From Uranotaenia lowii (lineage: Eukaryota; Arthropoda; Insecta; Diptera; Culicidae): DNA of 64,000 nucleotides. The notes under the pieces were generated by a model, which did not search any database, had not been told where the DNA came from, and worked only from the letters and a program-made list of their open reading frames with translations. Location of the stretch: NCBI RefSeq assembly GCF_029784155.1, contig NC_073692.1:334251131-334315130 (forward strand), given 5' to 3'. Position 1 is the stretch's first letter. Every line of letters begins with the position of its first letter. Made by a program: the position numbers and the translations under genes. Positions 11,233 to 23,300 of the stretch are shown piece by piece.

Positions 11233-11652
11233 TTGGCTTCGGAAAGGATCGCAGCAATCCGTGCTCGAGATCGGACGCGCTTTTTCCGTCGTCGCGTTTT
11301 CCCGTTTGTTTATTAGGGATGAATCATCCCAGAGGATGAAAATTCCGTATAAAAAAACCGTTTATTTATTTTTCGCGAATTGAAAATTTGATGAATTATA
11401 AAGACTGCGTTCGCGGAATTGGAAAAGGGAAAAGGGAAGTTCAATCGGGAATACGCGAAAATATAGCTTTTTTTGCAAATTGTAGTAATTGATTGATTCA
11501 ACGGGGCTGGCGCTACGCTATCCGGACTAAATCAGGTCCAGAATATTTGTTCAGGAAAGAACGACATGCAATTCAACCAAGAAGTAGAGCTGGTACTCAG
11601 ATAAGTAGACCGATTCTGTTTTTTTTTGACAAAGTAGCAGATTTAAATAGTA

Positions 11653-13301
11653 GGGGAGAGTGGGGTATCGTGGGCCATGGGGAAACGTGGGCCATTTTTA
11701 ATATCTCATATGTGTGTTGAGATAAAAATCTCAAACCAACTGTCATCGTCGTCGCTTTGCGTAGCATAGCATAGCATAGCATAGCATAGCATAGCATAGC
11801 ATAGCATAGGGTGACTACACACATCATGAATTGGCTGATACACGAGGTACAACTGATAATCAAGAGCAACGCAAGATGCCAAAATGAGTATCTGGATTCA
11901 ATATTCATTCCAAGTGTTGCTCTTGAAGATCAGTGTGGTACCATGATGCACACCGTGACAAGTCAATGTAATCATAGAAGGGATTATCTGAAACAGCAAA
12001 AATAACTCTTTAGGTGCCGAGAACTCATATGACCCATAAAGCTGTTTCAGAAAGGAATGGAAGGGATGTTTTAGTGGGAAATCCTACATGGCAAATAGGA
12101 TTGACAAAATATGTTTAAATATAATCAAAATAAAATGAAACAATCTCACCAAAGTCCATTGATAGGCGATGAGGGAAGGAGGCAGCGTGGGTTGATTTGT
12201 ATTTGATGGTCCTGTTGCACTAATGATGATAATCCCTGCACCTTCCAGTCACTGTTGTTTGATAATCCAGCAAGTGCTTATGGATGATTTTTCGGGATTT
12301 GAGTGCTTCTTTTCTTCTGCTGATTTTTTTAACACAATCGTCACTGCTATCCTTACACAGATTTCGAAAAAGAAGCTTCTAAACAGATAACAATCACAAT
12401 ATATTCACGAAAACAAACGAGAAAATTTCGAGGTCGGAAAAAACACATCCATCCTCTAGCAGTGCTTGCTTTGATTTTCCTGTCATCGTCGTCGCTTTGC
12501 GTGAGCATATATTCCTATATGTTGTTGACTGAAATACGCATCGTATGCTTCTTTTATTTATCAAGCTAAAAAAAGTTAGAAAAATTTACTTACATAATTA
12601 AAAAAAACACACGCTTATTCCATCGATGGGGAACCTAAAGTGCATAACAAAAATATGCTCATACGCTTATGATCTTAGTTTTGTCATGATCTTTCACGTG
12701 GAAAAGGAATTTTTGATGAAACATCAATAAGTAACACAAACGCAACCATTTTGCAAATCATAGCTTGTGGGGAATCGTGGGCCACACATCTTGGATCACC
12801 TATATTTTTATGTTTTTATACACATTCAGAACATAAAATACGTTTTACCTATCTGTAAAGTTTTCTTATGCTAAATTAAGAGTTATGAAAAATATTTTGT
12901 CCATCCTATATAAAAATTTTGCCAAAACGTTCGCGAGCCAGGTTTTGGAATCTATGCGATCATACACAGCTCTCTTTTTTATTTCATCATCTGAAATTGC
13001 TTTAAAATAACGAAATGAATTAGGAAATCACAGTTTTGGGTCAACTCATAAACTTTGCATGTTATTTGGTCAATTTGGATTTGGTGGCCCACGATTCCCC
13101 ACCATTTTTCAAAACTCAAAAAATATTGCTTTTTTTTCAAACAGTCAGAACTTGGGGAAATAACTTATTAAAAATTTAAAAAAAATACCTTATGATACCT
13201 TGAAAATGTAGAAAACCATACCATTTTTTATTTTCATTTTATCTTTTATAACAAAGAAGTTATGGAACAACGAAAAAAAGTCCATGATTCCCCACTCTCC
13301 C
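11653..13301. mobile_element. Inverted-repeat element with GGGGAGAGTGGGG ends (~1.65 kb)
   Basis: The left end is GGGGAGAGTGGGGTATCGTG, preceded by TA. The right end is the reverse complement of GGGAGAGTGGGGAATCATGG, followed by A-TA. Internal copies of the GTGGGGAATCGTGGGCC-like end occur near 12770-12785 and 13085-13105. TA flanks suggest a Tc1/mariner-type MITE. No transposase ORF. The interior contains a directly repeated 22-mer (11741 and 12481) with a pentanucleotide microsatellite. Confidence 0.65.
11761..11808. repeat. (ATAGC)n pentanucleotide microsatellite
   Basis: About nine consecutive AGCAT/ATAGC units directly follow the first copy of the direct 22-mer. The minus-strand ORF reading CYAML repeats here is just this microsatellite translated. 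Confidence 0.95.
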
Positions 13302-14707
13302 ATATTTATTTGATTAAAAAATTTGTAGCTGCTATTTTTTCCCCAAGTTAAGTTATCATACAGCATGATCGTATTCATTTCAATTTCGAAGACAAGTTTA
13401 GGTGCGAAAATCTTCTCAATATTTTTATTCAACTAAATAAGGTTTTGTCGTTGCATACCTTTTGGCAATTTATGCTTGTCTAAAAGGTATTTAATAGCTG
13501 AATAAAATTTTTGAAGGTTAACTGAATATAATCATGACCTTTTTTAAACTATTTTTTTATCTTTCGAACAATCATACATTCCGATTAAGTGTTAACTATT
13601 TGTTTAGAAGTTTTACCTCAAGTGGTTTTATTTCGCTTGTTTTAATATATCTTATACACTTTTAGTGATCAAGTCAAAATTTTATCAGGTTTACTTATAA
13701 TTTATTTGAATAAATTTAACGGTATTTTTGTTTCTGTAGCAGTTTTTATAATGTTTATCAAAAAAAGTTATGATCAAATATCAATTTTTTTCAGAAAACA
13801 CATTTCCATTGAACTCTTGCTAACATGTTTTCACTTTTCGATTCTTTAAAACATGTTTTTTATTTGAATCAGAGAATCGAGAATGTTGGAGATTATAATG
13901 AGGGAAATAGCTAGCTTCTAGGAAATTCGAATGATTACTTTTCTAATTATTTGAAAGTTCGTAATTTTTTTCAAATTTTCTAATTAAAAACACCTTGTAG
14001 ATATTATCAGGAGTTTCTTAAGGAAATGTCTAGAAGCAAAGGAGGTGTAGGTCAACCAAAAATCGAACCATTTTCCAAAAATGGCTCCTGCTCTAAACCT
14101 CTCCCTTACTAAAACAACCCTTCCTGAGATACTTGAGTATAGATTCGCAGACGTATAGACGGTTTCTATAGCCGGTAATACTGACTTTTAATTGTTTCAG
14201 AGTTTTTCAGAACAAGCTTTTGAAGAAAACTGGAATAACAGATTTATGGTTGATCCAAAAAAGTATTTTACTAACAATCCTTCCTTCATCCCTCCCTGAC
14301 TACTAGGACGTGACCGGCGCCGTTATTGATCTTTTTTTAAGGAGAGCATGAGTTTTGTACATTGAGGATGAGTTGCTAATCCCAAGCACCATTCTTTTGG
14401 CCCTTGTACAAAATTGATGGCCTCGATCAATCACGGAGTAGCAACCATTGGCGATGTGGAATTCGTTCTACTTAGCCACGCCAGCGATCATGAAGTTCGA
14501 AATGCATTGATGGTTTGATACAATATAATATTATATTTTTGTTAAACCATGAGAGCATGGTATTTTTGAAGACTAATTAAAGCATTTCGGGCTTATTGTT
14601 TTGAGGTGGATATGAGTAGTCAAACAAGCTAAACTAAGCTACCAGTGAATTTGCTCTTGGCTTCTTTTTTTGTTTGTTTTTTTTTTTCGAAAAGTAAAAA
14701 AAAATAG
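13302..14707. other. AT-rich intergenic stretch, no gene
   Basis: No convincing ORF. A GC-richer patch at about 14290-14500 (with GACGTGACCGGCGCCGTTAT) differs in composition from its surroundings and may be the untranslated end of a retroelement, but I could not identify it. Confidence 0.35.
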
Positions 14708-14788
14708 GCTGCAGCGCATTTCTATTTGCCTCACCTAACAAACAAGTAGCCATTGCCTTAGGTGAGGCAAAAAGAAATTAGCTGCAGC
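14708..14788. repeat. 81-nt hairpin with 31-bp arms
   Basis: Arms 14708-14738 and 14758-14788 are complementary with three mismatches (outer GCTGCAGC, inner TTTGCCTCACCTAA) around a 19-nt loop. It directly follows long T and A tracts. It could be a tiny MITE or a structured RNA precursor. Nothing indicates transcription. Confidence 0.8.
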
Positions 14789-15129
14789 ATTTTTGCAGCA
14801 TTTTTTACTGTTCGACATAAAACTGAAAAGTTTTTGAAAAGAGTAGGAACCCTTGAGGATCAAATTCACGCAGAAACCACACAAAATCATCAAAACTATT
14901 ATCTTATGTATAAGGCGTGCTCAGTTAAAAAAAAATTGCAAACCTGTTCAATGAAAAACTTTCTAAGAATCTTTAAATAGTTTTTGCAAGTATCATTTTT
15001 AAGAAACAAAATTTAGTACCCACCTGATCGATGATTTAATCAAACCAATTTGACAATTGAGTGTTTTTTTAACCATGTGCTGCATAGTAGAGTTAACAGT
15101 AGTTAAAAAACTTTTAAGAAGCAACAAAA

Positions 15130-15493
15130 ACATAAATGTTGTTTACGAAATAATATGTTTTTAGAAAAACGTTTGAAGCAACACAAGACAAATGTATCCA
15201 CAAAACAAATAAATAAATGTTTAGCACAGCACTGTCTAGAAACTGGGCACATTTTTGATTTTGAAAATACCAAGATATTGGAAAGAGCTACTGGATACAG
15301 TGCTAGAATAACTGCCGAAACATTTTACATTCAATTGAGAGGTAACGATAATGTCGTTAATAGGCAGAGAGACTCGTTAAATTTCAAGACCGCTTACGAC
15401 CCCATAATTGCAAAATTGACACAGACACTGACAAACAAATGTAAACGCAAATCAAAACAAACTGTCCAAAATCAAAATAGCTTAGTCCACTGA
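15130..15493 (+). pseudogene. Penelope-like retroelement remnant: C-terminal GIY-YIG endonuclease part
   Basis: The frame to 15490 reads LEKRLKQHK, then CLAQHCLETGHIFDFENTKI and LERATGYSARITAETFYIQL. This matches the pattern at the C-terminus of Penelope-like elements (…RI.EHK…A.A.H…TGH.FDF…ILERE..Y..R...E…I), which carries the GIY-YIG endonuclease after the RT domain. The catalytic GIY-YIG start and the whole RT are missing. GGCTCGAAACGTATGG at 15511-15526 resembles the GAAACGT tail motif usual just after Penelope coding regions. Confidence 0.75.
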
Positions 15494-16390
15494 GTAGGAG
15501 CGAATGCCAAAGTGGCTCGAAACGTATGGACAACTGGTAAATCTGTTTTATTATTATTAAAACTCACCGAAAAACGTCGATAATTCCAAAGAACATATAT
15601 TTCTCCTAACTACAAAACGCCAAAGATTTTCCAGGCATCGCTTATTCAGTGTTTATTGATCAATGATTGAAATGTTCATGCTCGAGGTGAAGCTCACGTG
15701 TCAAATAAACCTTGAACGGCTCCTTCCTGTTTTGTTTTTGCGTCGAAGTTTTTTTAGATTATTTTCTTTATTCCGCTCGTTCCAGCTTTTCTTAAGGCAG
15801 CAAAAATCCGAGGCAAGAGAACTCAACAAATTCGATTTAAACGATACCAATTTGCTTTGATCTGATAGTGAAGACTGTACTTATTAAAAATGTAACATTA
15901 ATTTTGTGAGTTACTTTTTATTGCACTGATGAAAATTGATTCAAAAAGTGGATCCAAGGGCAGCTCGGAATTTGCTATCCGACTATTTCTATCATTTAAA
16001 GTGAACCAGAGGGTCAGCTCCAGCAATGCGTTTTCACAGCTACTTACAACAAACGGCAAATTCTGTTTTAGCCGAACTGTCATCAAATTTGTCAAAACTG
16101 CTAAAAATAAATTATTGGTCTTCTAAGGGAAATCTTCGGAAACGATATAAAAAATATGAAACAATCATTATTTGACGTTTTAATCTAACTAAACTAAAAA
16201 TTTCACCAATTTTCAGCCATGCAAACGTAAGTGGTACAAAATAAAATGTAGCTTTCGTATTTTTCTAGATCAGTCCTCAGGTTGACTTCGCAAGCAACCA
16301 AAAGTTCTATATCTACTTAGCGCGTGTCTCCTCAGCTCGAATTTTGCTGAGAAAAGGTTCCAAAGGGAATTGATACCGAATTTTCTCAAA
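15494..16390. other. Intergenic, nothing recognised
   Basis: Short ORFs on both strands (15663-15860, and 15929-16126 overlapped by 15898-16095 in antisense) show no motif or splice structure. Confidence 0.4.
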
Positions 16391-17540
16391 TAAAGCTTAG
16401 TTCTTTTAGAAATGGGACAGTTAAGAATGCGTGTATCTCAAAAACCATTCGTTTGATCAAAATACTTTCTATGAAGGAAATGGAGGAAATCTTATGATAA
16501 TTTATGAAAAAATTAAAAAATAATAATTTATTGTTTTTTGTAAAAAATATTCCCACTTTATTCTTGGTACCTCCCATCGGCGCGCGCACACTTTTTTCTG
16601 TCGTGATTTTGATCAGTTTTTCAAACCTATACTTCACTTAATCTGTATTTTAGTTGACTGCATCCTTCTCCTTCAATTTCTGCTACATTTCGGTCCAATA
16701 CTTCGCTTTTAAAAAAGCTGAGGGCAAATTAGTGAATACAGCTGTTTCCAAATGAACAAAACTTGATTATTTTTAAGTCACTTTAAAGCGTTTTAATGGA
16801 TTTTTTTCTGGCAAAATCTGACAATAATGAAGTAAAACCATCATGAGATTGAAATTACAGAATAATCGGTTAGTTTAGATCGTAAGTTGCGAAGGGTACA
16901 TACAAGATTACTCTTTTTTGGCTTTCAAAAACAGCGAAAACGAAAGTCGTCCATCAGAAATCATCTGTTTCATTGCCCCGGTACTAGCTTCTTAACTAAC
17001 GAACTCTGGAACTAGCAAAAATTGTTGTTTGAAGTACGATTTGAATAACTAATAACTAGACAACTCTTTCAGCTTATCGGAGAAAAAAAAATTTGGACAT
17101 TCCAGTGATCTCCACCTTGTTTTTCGCTTATTCAAAATTAAAAAAGCTGCTTTGAAACTTGACTTCCCTGATGGCCCTTAACTATTGTTGCTGATCATGT
17201 GCTTCACTTCATTGCTTGATTTGAACTTTGTGGACATTTTTGAAATTGTTTTCATACTTTTGCACCACTCACACACAGTAATTCTTTGAATAATCAACGG
17301 TTTTGTCAGCTATCAATTTGATAATAACGGATTTTGAAGGAAACTGTGCAAAGTTATTTTTTCTTTTTTTATTGGATCGTCAATAACTCAAAAACGCGTA
17401 AATTTTAAGTTTAGGAAAAAATGGGTCTGGTAGTTTTTTTCCCAGGCAGCAAAATGTTGTCAAAATTTTGAATGTCCAATAACTAGTAAATGAGCTATTA
17501 GCAAAAGAAAGTGTCCCATTTCTAAAAGCACTAAGCTTTA
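16391..17540. mobile_element. Inverted-repeat-bounded element (~1.15 kb)
   Basis: Left end TAAAGCTTAGTTCTTTTAGA (16391 on) is mirrored at 17512-17540 (TCTAAAAGCACTAAGCTTTA), about 29 bp with one mismatch. The interior is AT-rich without a transposase. A non-autonomous DNA element is the likeliest explanation; target-site duplications are not clear. Confidence 0.55.
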
Positions 17541-18347
17541 CCAGCATGAAAGTGACAAAATGATCCTCAAATAGTTTTTTTTGTGACAATCGCATCACTC
17601 AGTATTAAGGTTACAAACAAGCTCTCAAAAAGCCAGCTATGGACTTGGAGTCACAAAATGGTCCTTAAATTGCCTTCTGGTGACAAGTCAACTGCGTCCG
17701 CCATTTCATGAATATTAAATTTTGACGAACATCGCAAAAGGGCATTTACTAATAAATCATTTTTGTAGTTCGAAAATTGTTGAAATATATAATTTTTATT
17801 GAAATATTCACTTAGAACTTAGAATTCACTTCAAAGCTAACTTGCAAAGGATTGTTTTTCGGAAATATTTAGTTTTGTCCAACTGTATTTACTTACCACG
17901 AATTTCACACACTTTGAACGTCAGTTGAATTCATGTGTTAAATATCTACATAAATGTAGCTTGGATTTATACTTAAAATATACAAAATTGGATTTTAATT
18001 TTTATAATCTATTTATTGAAACGGATGTTTGACTTATATCCATTTTGTAATGTTGTCATGTAATAAAAAACATGCGTTTTTGCTGCTGGCAACTAACTGC
18101 CCCTGCAGGTACACACCAGTGAAAATTTTACGGACTGGAACTGTAAAAAGAACATACTTTGAAGTTCGTTCAATTTTCTGTTGTGCTGGCTGAGTTTCGG
18201 AGACTCGGAGAATTTTACATACTTTCGCAGTTCTTTATTGTTTTGATGTTCCTCCCTCTTGGAAAGAACTACAAAGTGTGTAAAATTGGCGATGACTGCG
18301 TTTTGCTGCTCACTCGCACCAGCAAGTCAGTCTTTGATTTGCATCCT
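17541..18347. other. Intergenic, nothing recognised
   Basis: AT-rich sequence with no motif-bearing ORF. The ORF at 18159-18365 runs into the terminal repeat of the transposon that follows. Confidence 0.4.
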
Positions 18348-19350
18348 AAAGGGTGTCCACGATGAAAATGCCACACTTTGAAATTGCTCTTACTTCTTAA
18401 CCGTGTAGGGTAAAATGTAATGAAAATTTGGGTGGATTTAGTTCATAGTGCATTGTTAAGAAGTCGAAAGAAAAGCTCAGGTGTGATAAAATCTTGCGAA
18501 TTTATCACGAGGACAAGGATCTCTCGCATTTTTCCATTGCTAAAACGTTGGAAATCCCGAATTCCAATTTCCGGTGTCGCGGGTGATTAAGCGCCGATTG
18601 GAAGCCTAGACGTGAAGGAAAAACCTAAACTGCGTAGTTGGGGCCTTCAACCAAAACCCGAACGCCTCCGTTCGGGATGTGACTAAGAAGCAGCACCTAC
18701 GCCAAAGTTTTTTTTTTCCAGAAAGCCAAAACTAAGGTTGGGCTTCGAACGTTCAAGGTACAAAAGGCCCCTGATCACGACGAGAAGCAGAACAAGTCCG
18801 CCAAAATCCGCATCAGGAAGCTGTACCTCAACATGCTGACGAAAGTTGAATGCAGCATCATGGACGACGAAACATATGTGAAAGCCGACTTCAAACAGAT
18901 CCCCGGCAACGGCCAAGGATATGTTCAGCGTTGCGGAGCATGTCCGAACTCAGAAGATGTCTAAATTTGCGAAGAAAATCCTGGTTTGGCAAGCCATCTG
19001 CACGTGCGGGAAGCGGAGTGCACCTTTCGTGACCCAGGACACGTTGAACGGGCAGGTGAACATGAAAGAGTGCCTCCAGAAGCGGCTGCTTCCTCTCCTG
19101 AAGGCCCACAACGTCTCAACATTCTTCTGACCACATGCAAAAAACGGTTGATTCACAGTTTGTGCAGAATCTTATGGCCGAAGCTAAGGCCGAGGTGTGA
19201 GCATTTGCGTATGTACTTTAAATAGAATACGAGTAAAATGGTGAAATGAAGTACAATATTTATTTTTGAATCCTTTAAAATTTGATGGAAATCTGGTGAA
19301 AACTCGAATTTTGCGAATCAATTTCGTGTGTGGCAATTTCATCACCCTTT
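18348..19350 (+). mobile_element. ITmD37E-like Tc1/mariner element, internally deleted
   Basis: Terminal repeats AAAGGGTG...TGCCACAC (left, from 18348) and their reverse complement (right, to 19350) bound ~1.0 kb. Inside are pieces of transposase: RKILRIYHEDKDLSH-like helix-turn-helix region near 18490-18600; SIMDDETYVKADFKQIPG with the first catalytic Asp (18850-18905); and, after a frameshift, SKFAKKILVWQAICTCGKRS (from 18958) to LKAHNVSTF (19125). The segment that should carry the second Asp and the Glu is deleted: the sequence jumps to a C-terminal piece (VQNLMAEAKAEV). It resembles the 34920-36199 copy at protein level but differs in sequence. Dead element. Confidence 0.8.
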
Positions 19351-19692
19351 AAATCGAGTTTTGCCCTCACTTATAGTTGGTGTGCGTGATATCGATAGTA
19401 CCGAATGATAACATCAAGCTGTAAAAATCCATCGCCAGCTGATATTTGTTTTCGCATCCATACAGTTTGTTAACATCGGGAAGCACGACCTGTCAAAGTT
19501 TACGATAGTATTGGTGAGAGCAAGCAACACTGGATATTTTCAAAGTGTACCTCCGTCGCCATTATGGTGCACTATTAGTGGAACACTCATCGTAAAAACC
19601 AGCACGAAGAAGGCAAAAAGTTCACTACCGGTGCACCGGTGCAAAATTGAACAAAAACGATGCGGTATAAGTAATACAATTCGGTAGTGAAT

Positions 19693-19918
19693 TTTGAATA
19701 TGGCGAATGCGCCATGTGTACACAAATGGAGCTATTAGCTGGGTGATAAAGTACGTTCAGAGCCCTTCATTTTGAATGTACTACTTTAACTGAAGAATAT
19801 TTGGTTTTCGAGAAATAAAGAAAACAAAATTAAATTTTTGCTTGGAGCTTATGGAGCTCTCAAACTTTGAACCCGTTTTTCTCAAAACAGTGAGGTAGGC
19901 GCATTCGCCATATTCAAA
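19693..19918. mobile_element. Small element with perfect 21-bp inverted ends (226 bp)
   Basis: TTTGAATATGGCGAATGCGC plus C at 19693-19713 is exactly mirrored at 19898-19918. The interior has no coding potential. Perfect ends suggest a young or selected MITE, or a foldback. No clear target duplication. Confidence 0.6.
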
Positions 19919-20331
19919 TTTCGATTATTTGAATATTTTTGATTATTTGAAAATAAAATTGATTATGTTCACCGCATTGACAAAGTTAAAACAAGGTTAT
20001 CAAACGTAAACGTGTTGAAAAAAAATAACAATTCTTCATACTATGTTTCGCATGCAGTGTATATTTAGAATCCTTTAAAAGTGGGGACATTTTTGACGTG
20101 ATTTATGTCATCAATCCATCGCGTGCCAAACCTGCAGCACGATAATCTACTAAGCTAACCAGCCCCCCGCGGAAGGTAAAATGTTGTACGCCATCAAATT
20201 AACTGCGTTATACAAACACGATTCTTTGAATTGCAAACTTTCCGGCCGCTCATCAGGAGTTGTCCCGTTGAATAATTGATCCGAACGATAGCTGTTAAAA
20301 TGTGACGCTAAGAACGGAATGAGATTCAGTC
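19919..20331. other. Upstream region of ppkB
   Basis: Contains a GC-richer block at 20115-20190. It presumably includes the ppkB promoter and 5' UTR, but no core element can be assigned. Confidence 0.35.
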
Positions 20332-23300
20332 ATGTACGCTCACCGTGCCATCAAATTTAACCCACAACAGGTGCCACCGGCAAGTCCGGCCCGCAAAACT
20401 AACCTTCAGGTGTCGAAGGAATTGGCAACTGAGTTTTGCAACAACACCTCCATTCATGGGGTCAAATATTTCGTCGGAAGTGATCGGGCGATCGTGGAGA
20501 AAGTTTGGTGGATCGTGGTGTTTCTGGTTTCTTTGTACGGATGCGGTCGATTGATTCACACGGTTTACATGAAGTGGGAAAGCGAACCGGTGATTGTGAC
20601 CTTTGCTCAGAAACCCACACCGGTGTTCCAGATACCTTTTCCGGCCGTGACGATCTGTCCGGAAACTAAAACCAAAACTGACGATTTCAACTTCACATAT
20701 ACGATACGGCAGGTGGAAACAATAATATCGGACAAGAAACTGGAAGATTTACAGAAATATCCCAAAGATGAGTAAGACACATGTTAAATCGTTATTGAAT
20801 TTCGTTTAACTTTAGCGGGATAGAGTGCTTTTTAATGTTGATTGGAATCAATCGCAAATTTTACTATCGCCATCACATAAATAATGCGCAGGTTCGAAAC
20901 ACGTAATAAGACCAGCCCGAGCAGACTTTGATGCCTGAATCGATAGCAAACAGTAACCAAAATTAGCTATCAATGCCAAAATGATACCTTAATTTAATAT
21001 CGCATTTTTCCCGATAGCAAAATAAGGTTTCATTGTAGCTTCAATTTGTAGAAAAGTGATGCCAAACCTATACCTGAATAAGGCATTGAGACCAAAATGA
21101 AAGCACAATTTGGTTATGTTTTTTCCAAGATAACAAAACCAGGTATCATTGAGGTTTCATCTATAACGATAGAGAAGAAAAGTGAGATCAAAATGATAGC
21201 ATGATTTGCTATTCAATTTTCTGTGATAAAAAATCAGACTTGTTAAAAGGTACTCAAAATTAAATCGAAAAGATCACTTACAGTAAATTTGTTCGTTATC
21301 GGCCGTTGATTTCTCAGGTATTGCAAAAATAGGCATCAATAAGGTATCATTATAAAAAAAAACAGTAAATTAAAGCATCGATGGCAAAATGATAACCCGA
21401 TCAGTGCGGATTTTACTATGCTAAGTTTAAGTTTCATCCATTGTTATAGATCAGAAATGTGAGATCAAAATGATAGCATGATTTGATATCAAATATTCTC
21501 CGAAAAAAAAAATTAGTTATATGAAAGTGGTTTAATTTAAATCGAACTGAAAACAAACCAGCACAGTCACGCATTTTTAAGTGTTAATTTGTTTTAATAA
21601 CAAAACTAGACATTATTAAGGTATCCTTCTTTATATTATTCATTGTCATTTCGGCGTATGCCGAATTCGAACTAAAACACAAATGAATCCTGCTGAGCTT
21701 AAAATTTATATATATTTTTTTATTTATCGAAACAAAGAGTTCGGTTTTCTCTAATTTAGTGCAGCTGCAGAAACGATTCAATAGTGAGCGAAAATTTAAA
21801 CATAATTTTATCATTATTTTGAATTAAAGGAAAAAGTTAATTTACTCAGGAGATTGAAGATCATGATCATAAAACACACGGCTTCGATAAAGTTTATCAT
21901 TTGCCGGATGTAAAAAAAAGAATTAAAAAAAAACCTACAAAACAAAGGGAATTTTCCCATCGATTTTGAGACAGTTCAAAATTCTTTTGATTTAAACACC
22001 CTGGTTTTCTTACTCCCACATTTTGAACCTTTTGTTGTGAAGAAAGTTCAAATTAATATATTTCACATTTCTCATCAAAAATCAATTTATATCAAAGTTA
22101 TTATCTATAGTGTCAACTAAACAAAGAGTTTGTTTTTAGGAGAACAGGTTTTTTCAAATCAAAATATCACTCCTTGTCGAAATAACGTAATGGTATTTTG
22201 ACTATCTGTTTAAAATTCAAACATTAGAAATTTGAATTTTGTTTAAATATTAAAATTGACTTACGTGACTTTTTTAGTTTTAAACTATTTAAAAATGTGA
22301 TTTTTTACATTAAAAATATTGCACTCGAATTGTTTGATAAATTTTTTTGAAAATGTTTGAAATGTGCCTCGAATTTGGTACCGTTCTACAGTGTGCACCC
22401 TTAGTTTTGGTAAATAAAACTGCGTACAAATACGATAGATTGAAAATAAAAATCTAGAAAAAAAAAAATGGATGCGTTTATGTGCAAACATAAGCGAAAT
22501 GAAGATTTTATGCATTAATTTTCTTTTTTTGCAAACGAAATTATAAAAAAATTCTTTTCAAAATAACAATTCAAATATGTTTTAAAAATAAGAATGAAAA
22601 CGAATGAAAACATTTTTATCAAGAAAAAGGTTTGGAACAATTATAAATAATCAACGCATAGTTTGTTTTCCAATATTGGATCAATTGGATCATTGCACAG
22701 CATCATTCATCTCATTTTGAAAAATTAATCATTTTGTCAAATTTATTATTTCTGTTCATGTAAATTATACAATCAGAAGAAAGTTATCATCAATATAATA
22801 AGTACACGAATGCCACAAAGATGGTAAAGCGTCACTATTAAAACTTAAGAAAAATTAAAACATTTGAAAAAAAACAACCAAACAATGTACCACTAGCCAT
22901 ATCATCGAAGTTACTGATCCAAGTGGCAACATAATATTTACAAACGTCGGTCGCACGGTCGCGCCAGATTAATTGAAATTTTTGCGCTGTTTTACTGAGT
23001 TTTCGTAGAGTCGTTTTCATTCTGCTACCAATTGATGTACTATAGTGCCTGAAGGTGTTATCATTCACATGAAAAATAGTGACGGTGCTGTTAAATGAGG
23101 AAGAATCAAAATCTGATCTATAAAATCCAGGTAAAGCATTGTAACAAACCCTTCCTTCCATCAACTTACAGCATATTTCAACATTTCAGATGGCTTCTAA
23201 ACGCATGCAATTCCGATTATCATGTTTCAAGGAACCCGGAAAACTGCTTCAAGAGGTGAGGAAAACGGGCTTCAATTCCTTCGCAGGATGACGATCATTC

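Noticed and set aside
11597..11908. ORF containing CYAML repeats
   Set aside because: Pure translation of the ATAGC microsatellite.
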